DNA of 20,109 bases, taken from the NCBI GenBank assembly GCA_000695325.1, contig AVPN01001265.1, positions 3,585-23,693 on the forward strand, in the 5' to 3' direction. Shown here one piece after another: positions 9,401 to 16,699 of this stretch; position 1 is the first letter of the stretch; each line of letters begins with the position of its first letter. The translations under genes and the position numbers were made by a program. The notes beneath the pieces are model-generated. The model searched no databases. It worked only from the letters and a program-made list of their open reading frames with translations, and was not told the origin of the DNA. This DNA is from Pleurobrachia bachei (taxonomy: Eukaryota > Ctenophora > Tentaculata > Cydippida > Pleurobrachiidae).

Positions 9401-12400
9401 TACTGCTCTCTCTTAGTTAAAGTAACAATCTCTCTCTCGCTCTCTCTCTCTCGGAGAGAGAGAGAGAGAGAGAGAGACTCTCTCTTAGTTAAAGTAACAA
9501 TCTCTTTCGCTCTCCTAGTTAAAAGAACAATCTCTCTCTCCTAGTTAAAGTAACAATATCTCTCCGCAGGTTGCGATCTATGTTACTCCAAGACCAGAAT
9601 ATTCTTCACAAGATTCACATCTTCATGCTGCACAGTGCCATGCAACCCTTTGAACAGCGCAAGGTACATACCTCTTAAACCCGAATTTCGTGCTGAGGGT
9701 TCTGAAATAGAACTCTAGATGCCCCCTCTCTTCACTTCTCTTTCATAGAATCGGCTCATTTCCACCACACTGCCTCAACTACCCCCCCCTATATACCAGG
9801 TATTCAGAAAGGCACCCTACGGTATACGCAAGATCATCCTCTCCACCGATATCGCTGAAACAAGCCTAACAGTGGATGACGTTATGTTCGTGATAGACAG
9901 CGGTAGAATTGAGGAGAGGCTATATGATCCTGCTGCAGGAATTAACAAGTTTACCACTCAGTGGATTACAAAGAAGAATGCCCATTATAGGAAGAGCAGG
10001 GCTGGGAGGTTTAATCCGGGGGTGTGCTATCATCTGTTTAGTAAAGACAGGTAAATAAACAGTGTCCGGGGTTAATCCGGGTTAACCACGAATGTAGACA
10101 GGTAGATATACAGTGAGGGGTTAGAGTAGGGTTTAAAGGAACCATGAATGTACTTTTTGTAAGGGAGCGAATTGTGGTAGATCTGATTTATTACCCTTTT
10201 TCAAATGTTAGGTTGATATAATAATAATAATAATAAAAAGCATTTGTATACACGCTCATACCATATAGATCACTAAAATTAAAAACCTAGTTATCTACAC
10301 GGCGATCAGAGCGGTTCACCTTTGCCAAAATAACACTCACTGGACCATCAGCCAGCAGGTCCACGGCAACGGGACTAAGCCCTGTTCCCCCAACATACAG
10401 ATGGGAGATCAGGGCTCAGCTGGCACGAAGAGCTCATTTCTGAGCTCCCCCCGTTGAGCTCACCTCACACACACATCACACTACACTACACTTCATACAC
10501 ACTCATTCAATGTCCAGCACGACATAGTCAGTCTGTGCTGCACGGTGGGATTTGGGGACTGGATCGGTCTGGTTTCCCACATCGAGTCCGGTGGTAGAAC
10601 GGCCGGCACCATTGCGGAGCATCTCATATTGGATACTCATTTCCTTCTGCATCTTTTGTAACTGATGCAGGATTCCGCCTTGTCTGGAGGCCAAATTCAC
10701 ATTGCAGTCAACAATTGAGTGGGTCATTGCCTGCAAGGATTGGAGGTGTTAGTTGTGAATTTTACCGTACCAGATATATCATGATGTGTCATAAGATTGG
10801 GAATTGTGGGCCAAATATTTGGGTTACTGTGCTTACCTTGTTCCGTTCGATAATAGTCCTAAACATGGGTCCGAGTTCTGCCGCCAGCGGTTCCATGAGC
10901 GAAGTCAGAAGTTTGAGCTGCCTTTGTGTCTCCGCTGCCTCATAACTGATCCCCTCCTCGGTCCTTCCTATCATTCTGATCAGGATGTAGACAGCAATGA
11001 TACCGAGAAGTAGAGTTGCGACTGGGATAATTTGCATGGCAAATATAGTTGCTGCGTTGAGTTCCATAATGGAGGGTGGTTGTTGAGTTTTGTGCGTTTA
11101 GAGAGAACAAACGAAACAAATGTATCTTCCCGGAGGGTACTGCACGTGCAAATATGTAGGGACTATATCCCCGCCCGGTTACCATGGTTACACGTGCAGA
11201 TTAAGTGGCAGTCAGAATCAAAGCACACACCCAAAAATCTATCGATCTTTCGTACTGACTACAGACTTTATCAGCTGAGGGTCCTGGCAGACGGTAGAGT
11301 TTTGTGTGCTATATTTTAGCTTGACTAAGCCACACACACAAACTGCATTCCAGTTTCTCAAGTTGTCCAAACCCCCTGACCTCACCCCCCTGAGTCCTGA
11401 CCTTACCACAGATATCATACCCCTCATACCCCCACTAATGTGATCACTTATCCGCGATTGATATCCGCGATTATTCTGAAGTTATCTGGGGTTATTAATA
11501 TCAGCAGCTGTTGATTGAAAATTACACCCCCTCCCACACTAGGTACAAGACCCTGAAGGAGGAGCCACCTGCTGAGATGTTTAAAGTATCTCTCTCAGAG
11601 ATAGCACTCAACACTAAAGTTCTGGCCCCACACAACATGCCCATTGAAGAATTCCTGTCGAAAGGAATTGAGAGCCCTCCCGTCCCTGCACTAAAGAAGG
11701 TATACAGAGACTGTTCTGTATTGGTCTATCATTAAAGGGACAGTAGATGATTGTTTAGGTTTTTATAATTTTCTAACCCTCCTTACCACCCTGCAGGCAG
11801 TGGGAGAGCTGTCACGTCAGGAGGCTCTCACACAATGGGAAGAGTTGACCACGGTAGGGAAACATCTCTCTGAACTGCCTATAGACCCACACCTGGGCAA
11901 GGTGGTCCTGTACTCCGTCATCCTAAAGTGCCTTGACCCGGTATGTGTTATCTTCCCCTTTCTCCGTTATGGTAACGAAATAAGCCCTGTCCGTCTATTG
12001 TGAAAAGAGGGCTCCAGCGCTCAGCACTCAGCGTGCAGGAGACTGAGGAAGGGGTAGCTACAAATTAATTATTAATTAACAACTAACAAGTCCACTATTT
12101 ACAGATTCTCACCATTGTGTGTTCCATGGCCTATACAGATCCATTCCTGAGACCCAGCGATCAGGGTATGAAGGTGTGCTGTCTACAGGCCCTTCCCGGA
12201 GGGTACTGCACGTGCAAATATGTAGGGACTATATCCCCGCCCGGTTACCATGGTTACACGTGCAGATTAAGTGGCAGTCAGAATCAAAGCACACACCCAA
12301 AAATCTATCGATCTTTCGTACTGACTACAGACTTTATCAGCTGAGGGTCCTGGCAGACGGTAGAGTTTTGTGTGCTATATTTTAGCTTGACTAAGCCGTA

Positions 12401-15400
12401 CAAACTGCATTGCAGTTTCATAAGTTGTCCAATCCCCCTGACCTCACCCCCCTGAGTCCTGACCTTACCACAGATATCATACCCCTCATACCCCCACTAA
12501 TGTGATCACTTATCCGCGATTGATATCCGCGATTATTCTGAAGTTATCTGGGGTTATTAATATCAGCAGCTGTTGATTGAAAATTACACCCCCTCCCACA
12601 CTAGGTACAAGACCCTGAAGGAGGAGCCACCTGCTGAGATGTTTAAAGTATCTCTCTCAGAGATAGCACTCAACACTAAAGTTCTGGCCCCACACAACAT
12701 GCCCATTGAAGAATTCCTGTCGAAAGGAATTGAGAGCCCTCCCGTCCCTGCACTAAAGAAGGTATACAGAGACTGTTCTGTATTGGTCTATCATTAAAGG
12801 GACAGTAGATGATTGTTTAGGTTTTTATAATTTTCTAACCCTCCTTACCACCCTGCAGGCAGTGGGAGAGCTGTCACGTCAGGAGGCTCTCACACAATGG
12901 GAAGAGTTGACCACGGTAGGGAAACATCTCTCTGAACTGCCTATAGACCCACACCTGGGCAAGGTGGTCCTGTACTCCGTCATCCTAAAGTGCCTTGACC
13001 CGGTATGTGTTATCTTCCCCTTTCTCCGTTATGGTAACGAAATAAGCCCTGTCCGTCTATTGTGAAAAGAGGGCTCCAGCGCTCAGCACTCAGCGTGCAG
13101 GAGACTGAGGAAGGGGTAGCTACAAATTAATTATTAATTAACAACTAACAAGTCCACTATTTACAGATTCTCACCATTGTGTGTTCCATGGCCTATACAG
13201 ATCCATTCCTGAGACCCAGCGATCAGGGTATGAAGGTGTGCTGTCTACAGGCCCGGAGGCGGTTCTCTATCTGCTCCCAATCTGATCACCTCTGTGCTCT
13301 AAAAGCATTCACATTCCTCGGTAAGTTGCTATGGTAACCAAAGCAGTTGCTATGGTAACCAGAGCAGTTGCTATGGTAACCAGGGTATGAAGGTGTGCTG
13401 TCTACAGGCCAGGAGACGGTTCTCTATCTGCTCCCAATCTGACCACCTCTGTGCTCTAAAAGCATTCCTCGGTAAGTTGCTATGGTAACCAAAGCAGTTG
13501 CTATGGTAACCAAAGCAGTTGCTATGGTAACCAGGGTATGAAGGTGTGCTGTCTACAGGCCCGGAGATGGTTCTCTATCTGCTCCCAATCTGATCACCTC
13601 TGTGCTCTAAAAGCATTCAGGTAACCAAAGCAGTTGCTATGGTAACCAAAGCAGTTGCTATGGCAACCAGGGCATGAAGGTGTGCTGTCTACAGGCCCGG
13701 AGACGGTTCTCTATCTGCTCCCAATCTGACCACCTCTGTGCTCTAAAAGCATTCCTCGGTAATATCCCGCTAAACTACCCCTCCTTCAAGTTGTTTTGGA
13801 ACAACACGGATTCGTTTTAATATCCTAACTGGTAATTGCACCCCAATCATTTATTGACTGTGTGTGTTTCAGGTTGGCAGAAGGCCCGCGCTAACGGTTG
13901 GGAGAACCAGTTTTGTGAAAAGAACTTCCTGTCCCTGGCCCGGTTAGAAATGATAGAGGGGCTCAGGGCCCAGATCATTGCCCAACTGAGATCCATGGGC
14001 TTCATACGTCAGAAGGGAGGTGTGGATATACGGAATCTGAATGATAACAGTGACAAGTGGTAAGTAGGGGGTGGGGGACAGTGTTAAATCTGTAGTGGTG
14101 ACTGGTGCCGCTCTGGGGTGTAGGTTGGCAAATGGCAAAATAAAAGAAGGTGGGAGTATAGGACAAGAGGACAGCGGTGTGTATAAATGAACCATATAAT
14201 ATATCCCCCATCAGGTACATAGTCAAGGCATGTCTGGTGGGTGGACTATATCCCCGTCTAGCCCGGGTTGACAGAACGAACAACACTATCTATACTTGTC
14301 ACGATACTGATCTCGATCTACACCGGGATTCAGTCCTGAATCTCATTACATCCAGTATGTATTCATAATTATCAGTTTGTATCATTTAGGTAACTTTTTC
14401 CATTCATCAGTATATTCCAGTTCTAATACAATGCCCTCAGTAATATTATACCCTCCCATTGTTCCAGAGTCCCACCCAACCAGATCGGACCGTCAGAAGG
14501 ATGCTGTTAGTTCCCTATCCAGTGACTGGTTAGTATATGATGAGATTGTCCCTGTAGAGGGGGAGGATGGAAGGAAATCTCTGAGGTGCTGTACTGCAGT
14601 CTCATCACTAACCGTGGCACTCTTCGCTGGTAGTTCTGGGTCTCTTGAGGAGGACAAGGAACTAGAGAACTCTGGTAAGCTTGATAAAATTCAACTCTCC
14701 AATTGCCATCATCGGAATGAGAAAATCAAGATGGGGTGCATTCCATGGACATTGGTATTTAGTTTCTTTAGAGATCAATTAATGCTGCAAAGTTGCGAAA
14801 ACAAATTAAAACATTGGTCCCTGCACAGTTGAGAAGACCCTGGAACTAGATGATTGGATCTCAATGGATACCCCGGATGTAGAGGGGGCTATGTCTATCA
14901 GACAACTGAGGTTGAAGTTTAATGCTCTATATCAGCGCCGTCTCAAGACACCCTTCTCTCAACTCACTCAGGTATTATAGTGAGTGCGTGTGTGTAGTCA
15001 TGTATAGTATGAAGACTTCCAATAAGCATGAAACTGGTATATGAAGACTTCGTGAAGTTATGGTTCCTCTGGGGATCCTAACTAGTTACACTGCTATTAT
15101 TAGGTGGATAGCTCTATATTGAGGTGTATAGTGTCAGCACTGCGTCTAGAAGAGGAGCAGATGGGTATTACTCAACCGGTGGGAATCGCACAACGTCCCT
15201 TCAGGTGAGCCTGCTCAGTTGATATCTTATTGACAATCAATTAAATGGCTTAAGCATACAATTCATAGGCTATACTGCTTAACCTGAGGCAGCTCTACGT
15301 TTAAACATCTCCTCCCCAATTAAACACAACCTCTAAATTCACGACCCTATATCTCCCACAGGCCATACGACCACGCCTACCACACCCGATACCACATGCC

Positions 15401-16699
15401 CAGTATGGTCCCCCAAACACTGCCAATTGACGAAATGATAGAGGCCCAGTGGCAGTTAAAACGGGGTGGAGGAGGAGGGTTTGGTGGTTATGATCATAGT
15501 GGAGGGGGAGGAGGACACTTTCCCCAACGTGAGTAGCTTTGTGTATTATATACAACTTCTGATCTAGACCTTAGTGTATAATGTTTCGTTTACCATTACT
15601 GTTCTCTACACAACTATTCACATCCAATATATCATGTTCAGGTGGAGGGCACACCACACTAAACCATCATCACCACCACCATGGTGGTAACTACCAAGAA
15701 CAACACCACGGTGGACGGTTTGGTGCCTTCCAACAACAGCCAGGGGATGACTTTAGGACCATGCCCCGTAGTGATATGACAACAACCAGAGCAGCAACAG
15801 TGGAAACAGTTTACACACCAGGCTGCCAGGTATTATAGAGCTGCCATGAGCTGTATCATGTAACCCTTTCTGAAGGGGACAAGTACTGTCCCCAGAGTGT
15901 TAATATTTTGGATTCCTAATAAATCTTGAATCTTCATTTGTTATAAAACTAAGATGTGAAACCCATACCCAGGTTCTTTATCATGAAGTGTGGTAGCCAG
16001 AGGAGTATAGACGAGTCACTACAGAGTGGGTTGTGGCAGACTAGTACTATGACAGAAAAGAAGTTGTTAGAGGCATACACCTCCTGCCAGAATGTCTACC
16101 TGATATTTAGTGTACAAACTAGCGGACACTTCCAGGTATAGGCAGACCCCGGTTTAGCCATCATAACATTTTGTACAGTTTACTGAGTTGTATCGTCATT
16201 GAATTGTTCGTTGCGTTGCGGAGACAGATATAGTTTAGTGCAGTTACCAACCGAACCCACCCTCTCTGATACAGGGCTATGCGAGGATGACAGGTATAGG
16301 CCCAATGGGTGGATCAAATGGAGTGGTACAGGTTGAGTGGATTAAAAGGGCAAACCTCCCCTTCCAGAGATGCCATCATCTTCATAATCCTTGGAATGAA
16401 AACAGGTGAAATAGCTTAGTTCTTTTTCTCTGCCTATCCATCCCTCTCCCCCTCCCTCTAAGGTACTCCCTTCCCTCTCTCCTTCACTCCCTATGTATCT
16501 CCTTCCTTTTCTCACCCTCCCTCCATATATTCTCCGGCTTTCCCTCTCCCTGTCTCACACTCTATCTCCCAACTACAGGAAAGTCCAGATAGCTCGGGAT
16601 GGTCAAGAGGTAGAGAGCACAATCGGAGATAACCTTATCAGGCTGTGGGAGGACCTCAACCCATACGGAAATAGAGGTGAGACATCCGGTTCAATATGA
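3636..16699 (+). CDS. YTHDC2: YTHDC2-like DExH helicase / YTH protein, about 31 exons
   Basis: YTHDC2 is a 3'-5' RNA helicase with a YTH m6A-binding domain. In animals it controls germline transcripts at entry to meiosis, and it acts in the cytoplasm. Domain order read here: R3H-like N-terminus (3636-4563), RecA1 with P-loop GDTGCGKTTQ and DEVH box (6304-7411), ankyrin repeats inserted between the RecA lobes (8409-9125), RecA2 with STDIAETS (9242-10050), HA2/OB region (11543-14674), linker (14829-15829) and YTH domain (15973-16699). The single-copy splice path codes for about 1446 residues, close to the human length. ATG 3636 is chosen because the exon from it (3636-3755) is phase 0 and aligns to the family N-terminus (HFKEAIQFQLNRFNEDLDEE). 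Oddities: two tandem exon-cluster duplications, altered helicase motifs Ib and VI, a shortened YTH loop, and one unresolved phase break before the YTH exon. Residue comparisons are with the recalled human sequence. Confidence 0.93.
4098..4342. mobile_element. MITE-like element with 15-bp terminal inverted repeats and TA target duplication
   Basis: The left end reads taccttactctcgtt (4098-4112) and the right end reads aacgagagtaaggta (4328-4342), an exact 15-bp inverted pair. TA dinucleotides flank both sides (4096-4097 and 4343-4344). Subterminal aagaaac motifs also occur in mirrored positions. The interior (about 215 bp) is AT-rich and non-coding. A TA target duplication with short TIRs is typical of Tc1/mariner-group non-autonomous elements. 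The element sits wholly in the YTHDC2 intron between exons 2 and 3, and its perfect TIRs suggest a fairly recent insertion. Confidence 0.75.
4728..5588 (+). repeat. Tandem duplication I, copy 1 (P-loop exon cluster)
   Basis: About 861 bp starting within exon 4 (ctgcaggtgtgg) and ending in a CT microsatellite. It holds the 3' part of exon 4, a cryptic 123-nt exon-like block (4848-4970), a disrupted equivalent of the 6039-6145 exon, and a perfect copy of the P-loop exon (5401-5510). From about 5040 to 5575 it is essentially identical to copy 2 except for the 50-bp complemented block at 5134-5183. The left 300 bp differ by scattered substitutions and indels. Confidence 0.9.
4848..4970 (+). other. 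Exon-like block of 123 nt, probably not a normal exon (copy in 5702-5824)
   Basis: Both duplication copies have a 123-nt block between a good acceptor (gtcttcag) and a good donor (atg then gtaagc). In copy 1 it is open in the exon-4 frame. Joining it to exon 6039 would make a TGA at the junction, and copy 2 has an internal in-frame TGA. The block has no YTHDC2 counterpart. It is GC-rich with short self-complementary pieces (gtgcg, loop ctcta, cgcac). It could be a poison exon or a decayed repeat. Confidence 0.4.
5519..5590. repeat. CT microsatellite, right edge of duplication copy 1
   Basis: A long (CT)n tract. Its copy at 6422-6500 forms the polypyrimidine tract of the 6502 acceptor. The duplication breakpoint lies in this tract, which suggests slippage or unequal exchange at the microsatellite. 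Confidence 0.9.
5589..6493 (+). repeat. Tandem duplication I, copy 2 (P-loop exon cluster)
   Basis: About 905 bp. It starts where the CT tract of copy 1 runs directly into ctgcaggtgtgg. The join turns the CT tract plus gcag into a new acceptor-like site in front of an exon-4 fragment (5595-5631). This copy carries the intact exon 6039-6145 and the P-loop exon 6304-6413, and it leads on to exon 6502-6612. It is therefore taken as the working copy. Confidence 0.9.
6039..7411 (+). CDS. YTHDC2: YTHDC2 exons 5-10, RecA1 helicase lobe
   Basis: Exons are 6039-6145, 6304-6413, 6502-6612, 6727-6873, 7015-7158 and 7301-7411. Motif I is GDTGCGKTTQ (end of the 6304-6413 exon), motif Ia is TQPRRIAAIAAAERV, motif Ib is TYCTNSVLLRALM, motif II is DEVHDRE and motif III is LMTAD. 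The ATP-binding Lys and the DEVH acid pair are present. Against human YTHDC2, motif Ib has Ser for Gly (TNS for TNG) and motif III has MTAD for SSAA. The lead-in (NYLEARQRLLIWEKRDVILR) matches the family helix before the P-loop. Confidence 0.93.
6422..6500. repeat. CT microsatellite serving as polypyrimidine tract
   Basis: A (CT)n tract ending in ccctctcttcag, directly before the exon at 6502. It is the same tract as 5519-5590 in the first duplication copy. Confidence 0.9.
7621..9125 (+). CDS. YTHDC2: YTHDC2 exons 11-15, RecA1/RecA2 linker and ankyrin insertion
   Basis: Exons are 7621-7732, 7897-8073, 8409-8593, 8751-8870 and 9027-9125, with consistent phases. The first two encode a variable linker (DRKEGGMSTEERIYRTSLEA, then a Gly/Gln-rich stretch). 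The last three encode the ankyrin insertion special to YTHDC2: HVINLIESEYVSVDYHHTPT, PLM-IAVSKGSLVHVEKLLNLGA and DPNIKDLRDKTSYALA. The human counterparts are NVSVDYRHSETSATALM and QVEQLISMGANV. Long introns carry AT-rich direct repeats (about 7800-7885) and 20-bp repeats (8131-8267). Confidence 0.88.
7800..7886. repeat. CACTAATTG-type direct repeats in YTHDC2 intron
   Basis: Five to six degenerate copies of (ca)ctaattg lie just before the acceptor at 7895-7896. They are simple AT-rich repeats with no coding signal. Confidence 0.7.
8131..8276. repeat. 20-bp tandem repeat with a complemented right half
   Basis: Four 20-bp units (8131-8210) follow ggtttatccaaaagaaaggt. From 8216 the sequence switches to ataggttttctttcca units, which are the base-by-base complement, not the reverse complement, of tatccaaaagaaaggt. 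The switch lasts to about 8267 and then enters an A run. The intron (8074-8408) holds nothing else recognisable. Confidence 0.8.
9242..10050 (+). CDS. YTHDC2: YTHDC2 exons 16-18, RecA2 helicase lobe
   Basis: Exons are 9242-9384, 9570-9663 and 9800-10050. The encoded segment has VLVFLPSYDDIIR (motif IV region), MLHSAMQPFEQRK, motif V STDIAETSLTVDDVMFVIDS and motif VI HYRKSRAGRFNPG. Human motif VI is QRKGRAGRCRPG, so here Gln is Tyr and the first Gly is Ser while the three arginines remain. An alternative in-frame acceptor at 9747-9748 would add 17 residues before VFRKAPYG. The family alignment favours 9800. Confidence 0.92.
9421..9569. repeat. Repeated TTAGTTAAAGTAACAATCTCTC units with CT and GA tracts
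   Basis: Four copies of (c)tagttaaagtaacaatctctc, each followed by CT-rich sequence, fill this intron up to the acceptor. In the first copy a 25-bp GA tract (9453-9477) interrupts the CT tract. Confidence 0.85.
10209..10480 (-). repeat. Candidate SINE-like or other dispersed repeat with (TAA)n tail
   Basis: An ataataataataataataa tract is followed by gcatttgtatacacgctcat, then about 200 bp of GC-richer sequence with several short inverted pairs (gggact..agccctg; gagctc at 10430 and 10442, and again at 10456). The tail style and the phrase next to it resemble dispersed short elements common in invertebrates. Family assignment is from memory and unproven. If it is a SINE, the simple repeat marks its 3' end on the minus strand. 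Confidence 0.35.
10503..11067 (-). CDS. Nested two-exon gene: 152-residue single-pass membrane protein, unrecognised
   Basis: Exon 1 is 11067-10837 (77 codons) and exon 2 is 10730-10503 (75 codons plus TGA). The intron 10731-10836 has a gtaag donor and a tccttgcag acceptor and keeps phase 0. Residues about 7-31 (FAMQIIPVATLLLGIIAVYI and on) form one hydrophobic segment with a short N-terminal lead, so this is a likely signal anchor. Heptad-like Leu/Met spacing follows (QRQLKLLTSLMEPLAAEL, and HQLQKMQKEMSIQYEML in exon 2), suggesting a short coiled coil. The tail is polar and ends YVVLDIE. A possible poly(A) signal in minus sense (AATAAA) lies at 10187-10192. I do not recognise the family. The gene is antisense within a YTHDC2 intron. 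Confidence 0.75.
11126..12191 (+). repeat. Tandem duplication II, copy 1 (HA2 exons)
   Basis: 1066 bp running from cttcccggaggg to the ctacaggcc inside an exon. It contains three YTHDC2 exons: 11543-11699, 11797-11940 and a truncated 12105-12191. The third exon lacks a donor because the sequence jumps back to the start of the repeat. Reading through, it meets TGA at 12345-12347. Identity to copy 2 is very high, with a cluster of small differences near 11328-11370. Confidence 0.92.
11140..11199. promoter_or_regulatory. Palindromic candidate promoter element upstream of the nested gene
   Basis: ctgcacgtg (11140-11148) and cacgtgcag (11191-11199) form a 9-bp inverted pair centred on a CACGTG E-box. 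Between them gttaccatggttac (11178-11191) is close to the RFX X-box consensus (GTNRCC, spacer, RGYAAC). The block starts about 70 bp upstream of the nested gene's ATG on the minus strand. It is repeated at about 12206-12265 without the gene. A promoter role is inferred from position and symmetry only. Confidence 0.4.
11543..13320 (+). CDS. YTHDC2: YTHDC2 exons 19-21 (HA2 region) in duplicate
   Basis: The encoded sequence runs YKTLKEEPPAEMFKVSLSEI, LAPHNMPIEEFLSKGIESPP, then LSELPIDPHLGKVVLYSVIL, KCLDP, ILTIVCSMAYTDPFLRPSDQ, and RRRFSICSQSDHLCALKAF. It matches the winged-helix/HA2 region of YTHDC2. Exon sets are 11543-11699 plus 11797-11940 (copy 1), and 12605-12761 plus 12859-13002 (copy 2). 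Only 13167-13320 can finish the third exon. Two in-frame single-use paths exist: 10050 to 11543 to 11940 to 13167, or 10050 to 12605 to 13002 to 13167. Joining 11940 to 12605 would break phase. A 6-bp in-frame insertion (acattc) marks the exon end at 13320. Confidence 0.88.
12192..13253 (+). repeat. Tandem duplication II, copy 2 (HA2 exons)
   Basis: 1062 bp, 4 bp shorter than copy 1 through a CA-repeat difference. It contains exons 12605-12761, 12859-13002 and the start of 13167-13320, which here continues into proper coding sequence and a donor at 13321. The unit includes the palindromic promoter-like block but not the nested gene. Confidence 0.92.
13226..13760 (+). repeat. Four-unit tandem array of an exon end plus X-box-like spacer
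   Basis: The phrase gggtatgaaggtgtgctgtc (13226, 13383, 13534; variant gggcatgaagg at 13670) starts four units of 157, 151, 136 and about 90 bp. Each carries the coding end of the preceding exon (to AAAGCATTC) and a donor-like GT. Units 2-4 also have an acceptor-like ctacag, giving pseudo-exons 13408-13471, 13559-13620 and 13695-13758. The spacers contain eight copies of gttgctatggtaac or a one-base variant at 21-bp spacing. The main transcript needs only unit 1. Confidence 0.88.
13873..14674 (+). CDS. YTHDC2: YTHDC2 exons 22-24 (OB-fold region)
   Basis: Exons are 13873-14059, 14215-14354 and 14468-14674. The first encodes GWQKARANGWENQFCEKNFL then SLARLEMIEGLRAQIIAQLR. Human has AWQKARSDGWERAFCEKNFL, one of the best-conserved parts of the protein. 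The next two encode WYIVKACLVGGLYPRLARVD and SSDWLVYDEIV..LRCCTAVSSLTVALFAG, matching the OB-fold and C-terminal helicase extension. Phases agree throughout. Confidence 0.92.
14829..15829 (+). CDS. YTHDC2: YTHDC2 exons 25-28 (linker, Gly/His-rich)
   Basis: Exons are 14829-14971, 15104-15204, 15362-15528 and 15642-15829. The first two match the family (LELDDWISMDTPDVEGA, VDSSILRCIVSALRLEEEQ, IAQRPFR). The last two encode low-complexity Gly, His and Gln sequence in place of the Ser/Pro linker of vertebrates. The exon ending at 15829 closes in phase 0 but the YTH exon at 15973 needs phase 2. Skipping both low-complexity exons (15204 to 15973) is in frame. If the donor at 15830 is ignored, TAG follows within three codons and AATAAA lies at 15918-15923. 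Confidence 0.75.
15918..15923 (+). terminator. Candidate intronic poly(A) signal AATAAA before the YTH exon
   Basis: AATAAA lies 80 bp after the TAG (15836-15838) met when the exon ending at 15829 is not spliced. Use of this site would give a YTHDC2 form without a YTH domain. No transcript evidence is available. Confidence 0.3.
15973..16699 (+). CDS. YTHDC2: YTHDC2 final exons, YTH domain
   Basis: Exons are 15973-16135, 16275-16405 and 16579-16699 (TGA). The encoded segment has RFFIMKCGSQRSIDESLQSG, LWQTSTMTEKKLLEAY, VYLIFSVQTSGHFQ, then GYARMTGIGPMGGSNGVVQV, EWIKRANLPFQ, HNPWNEN and KVQIARDGQEVE. This follows the YTH fold, which binds m6A in an aromatic cage. The first cage Trp (in GLW) is present. 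The segment between SGHFQ and VEWI is about eight residues shorter than human YTHDC2 and has no Trp. An alternative C-terminus uses a donor at 16677 and an exon from 16789 ending in TAA at 16806-16808. Confidence 0.9.

Larger units (their letters stand above)
10051..11542. other. YTHDC2 host intron carrying a nested minus-strand gene
   Basis: This is the longest single intron that does not arise from skipping a duplicate: 1.49 kb if spliced to the first HA2 copy, longer if spliced to 12605. From the left it holds an imperfect repeat of the exon end (about 10040-10140), a SINE-like block (about 10209-10480), the nested gene (10503-11067) and the start of tandem duplication II (11126 on). Confidence 0.8.

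Noticed and set aside
14377-14832. Single 151-codon plus-strand gene
   Set aside because: It is the YTHDC2 exon 14468-14674 with intron sequence on both sides; splice sites and homology fit the exon better.
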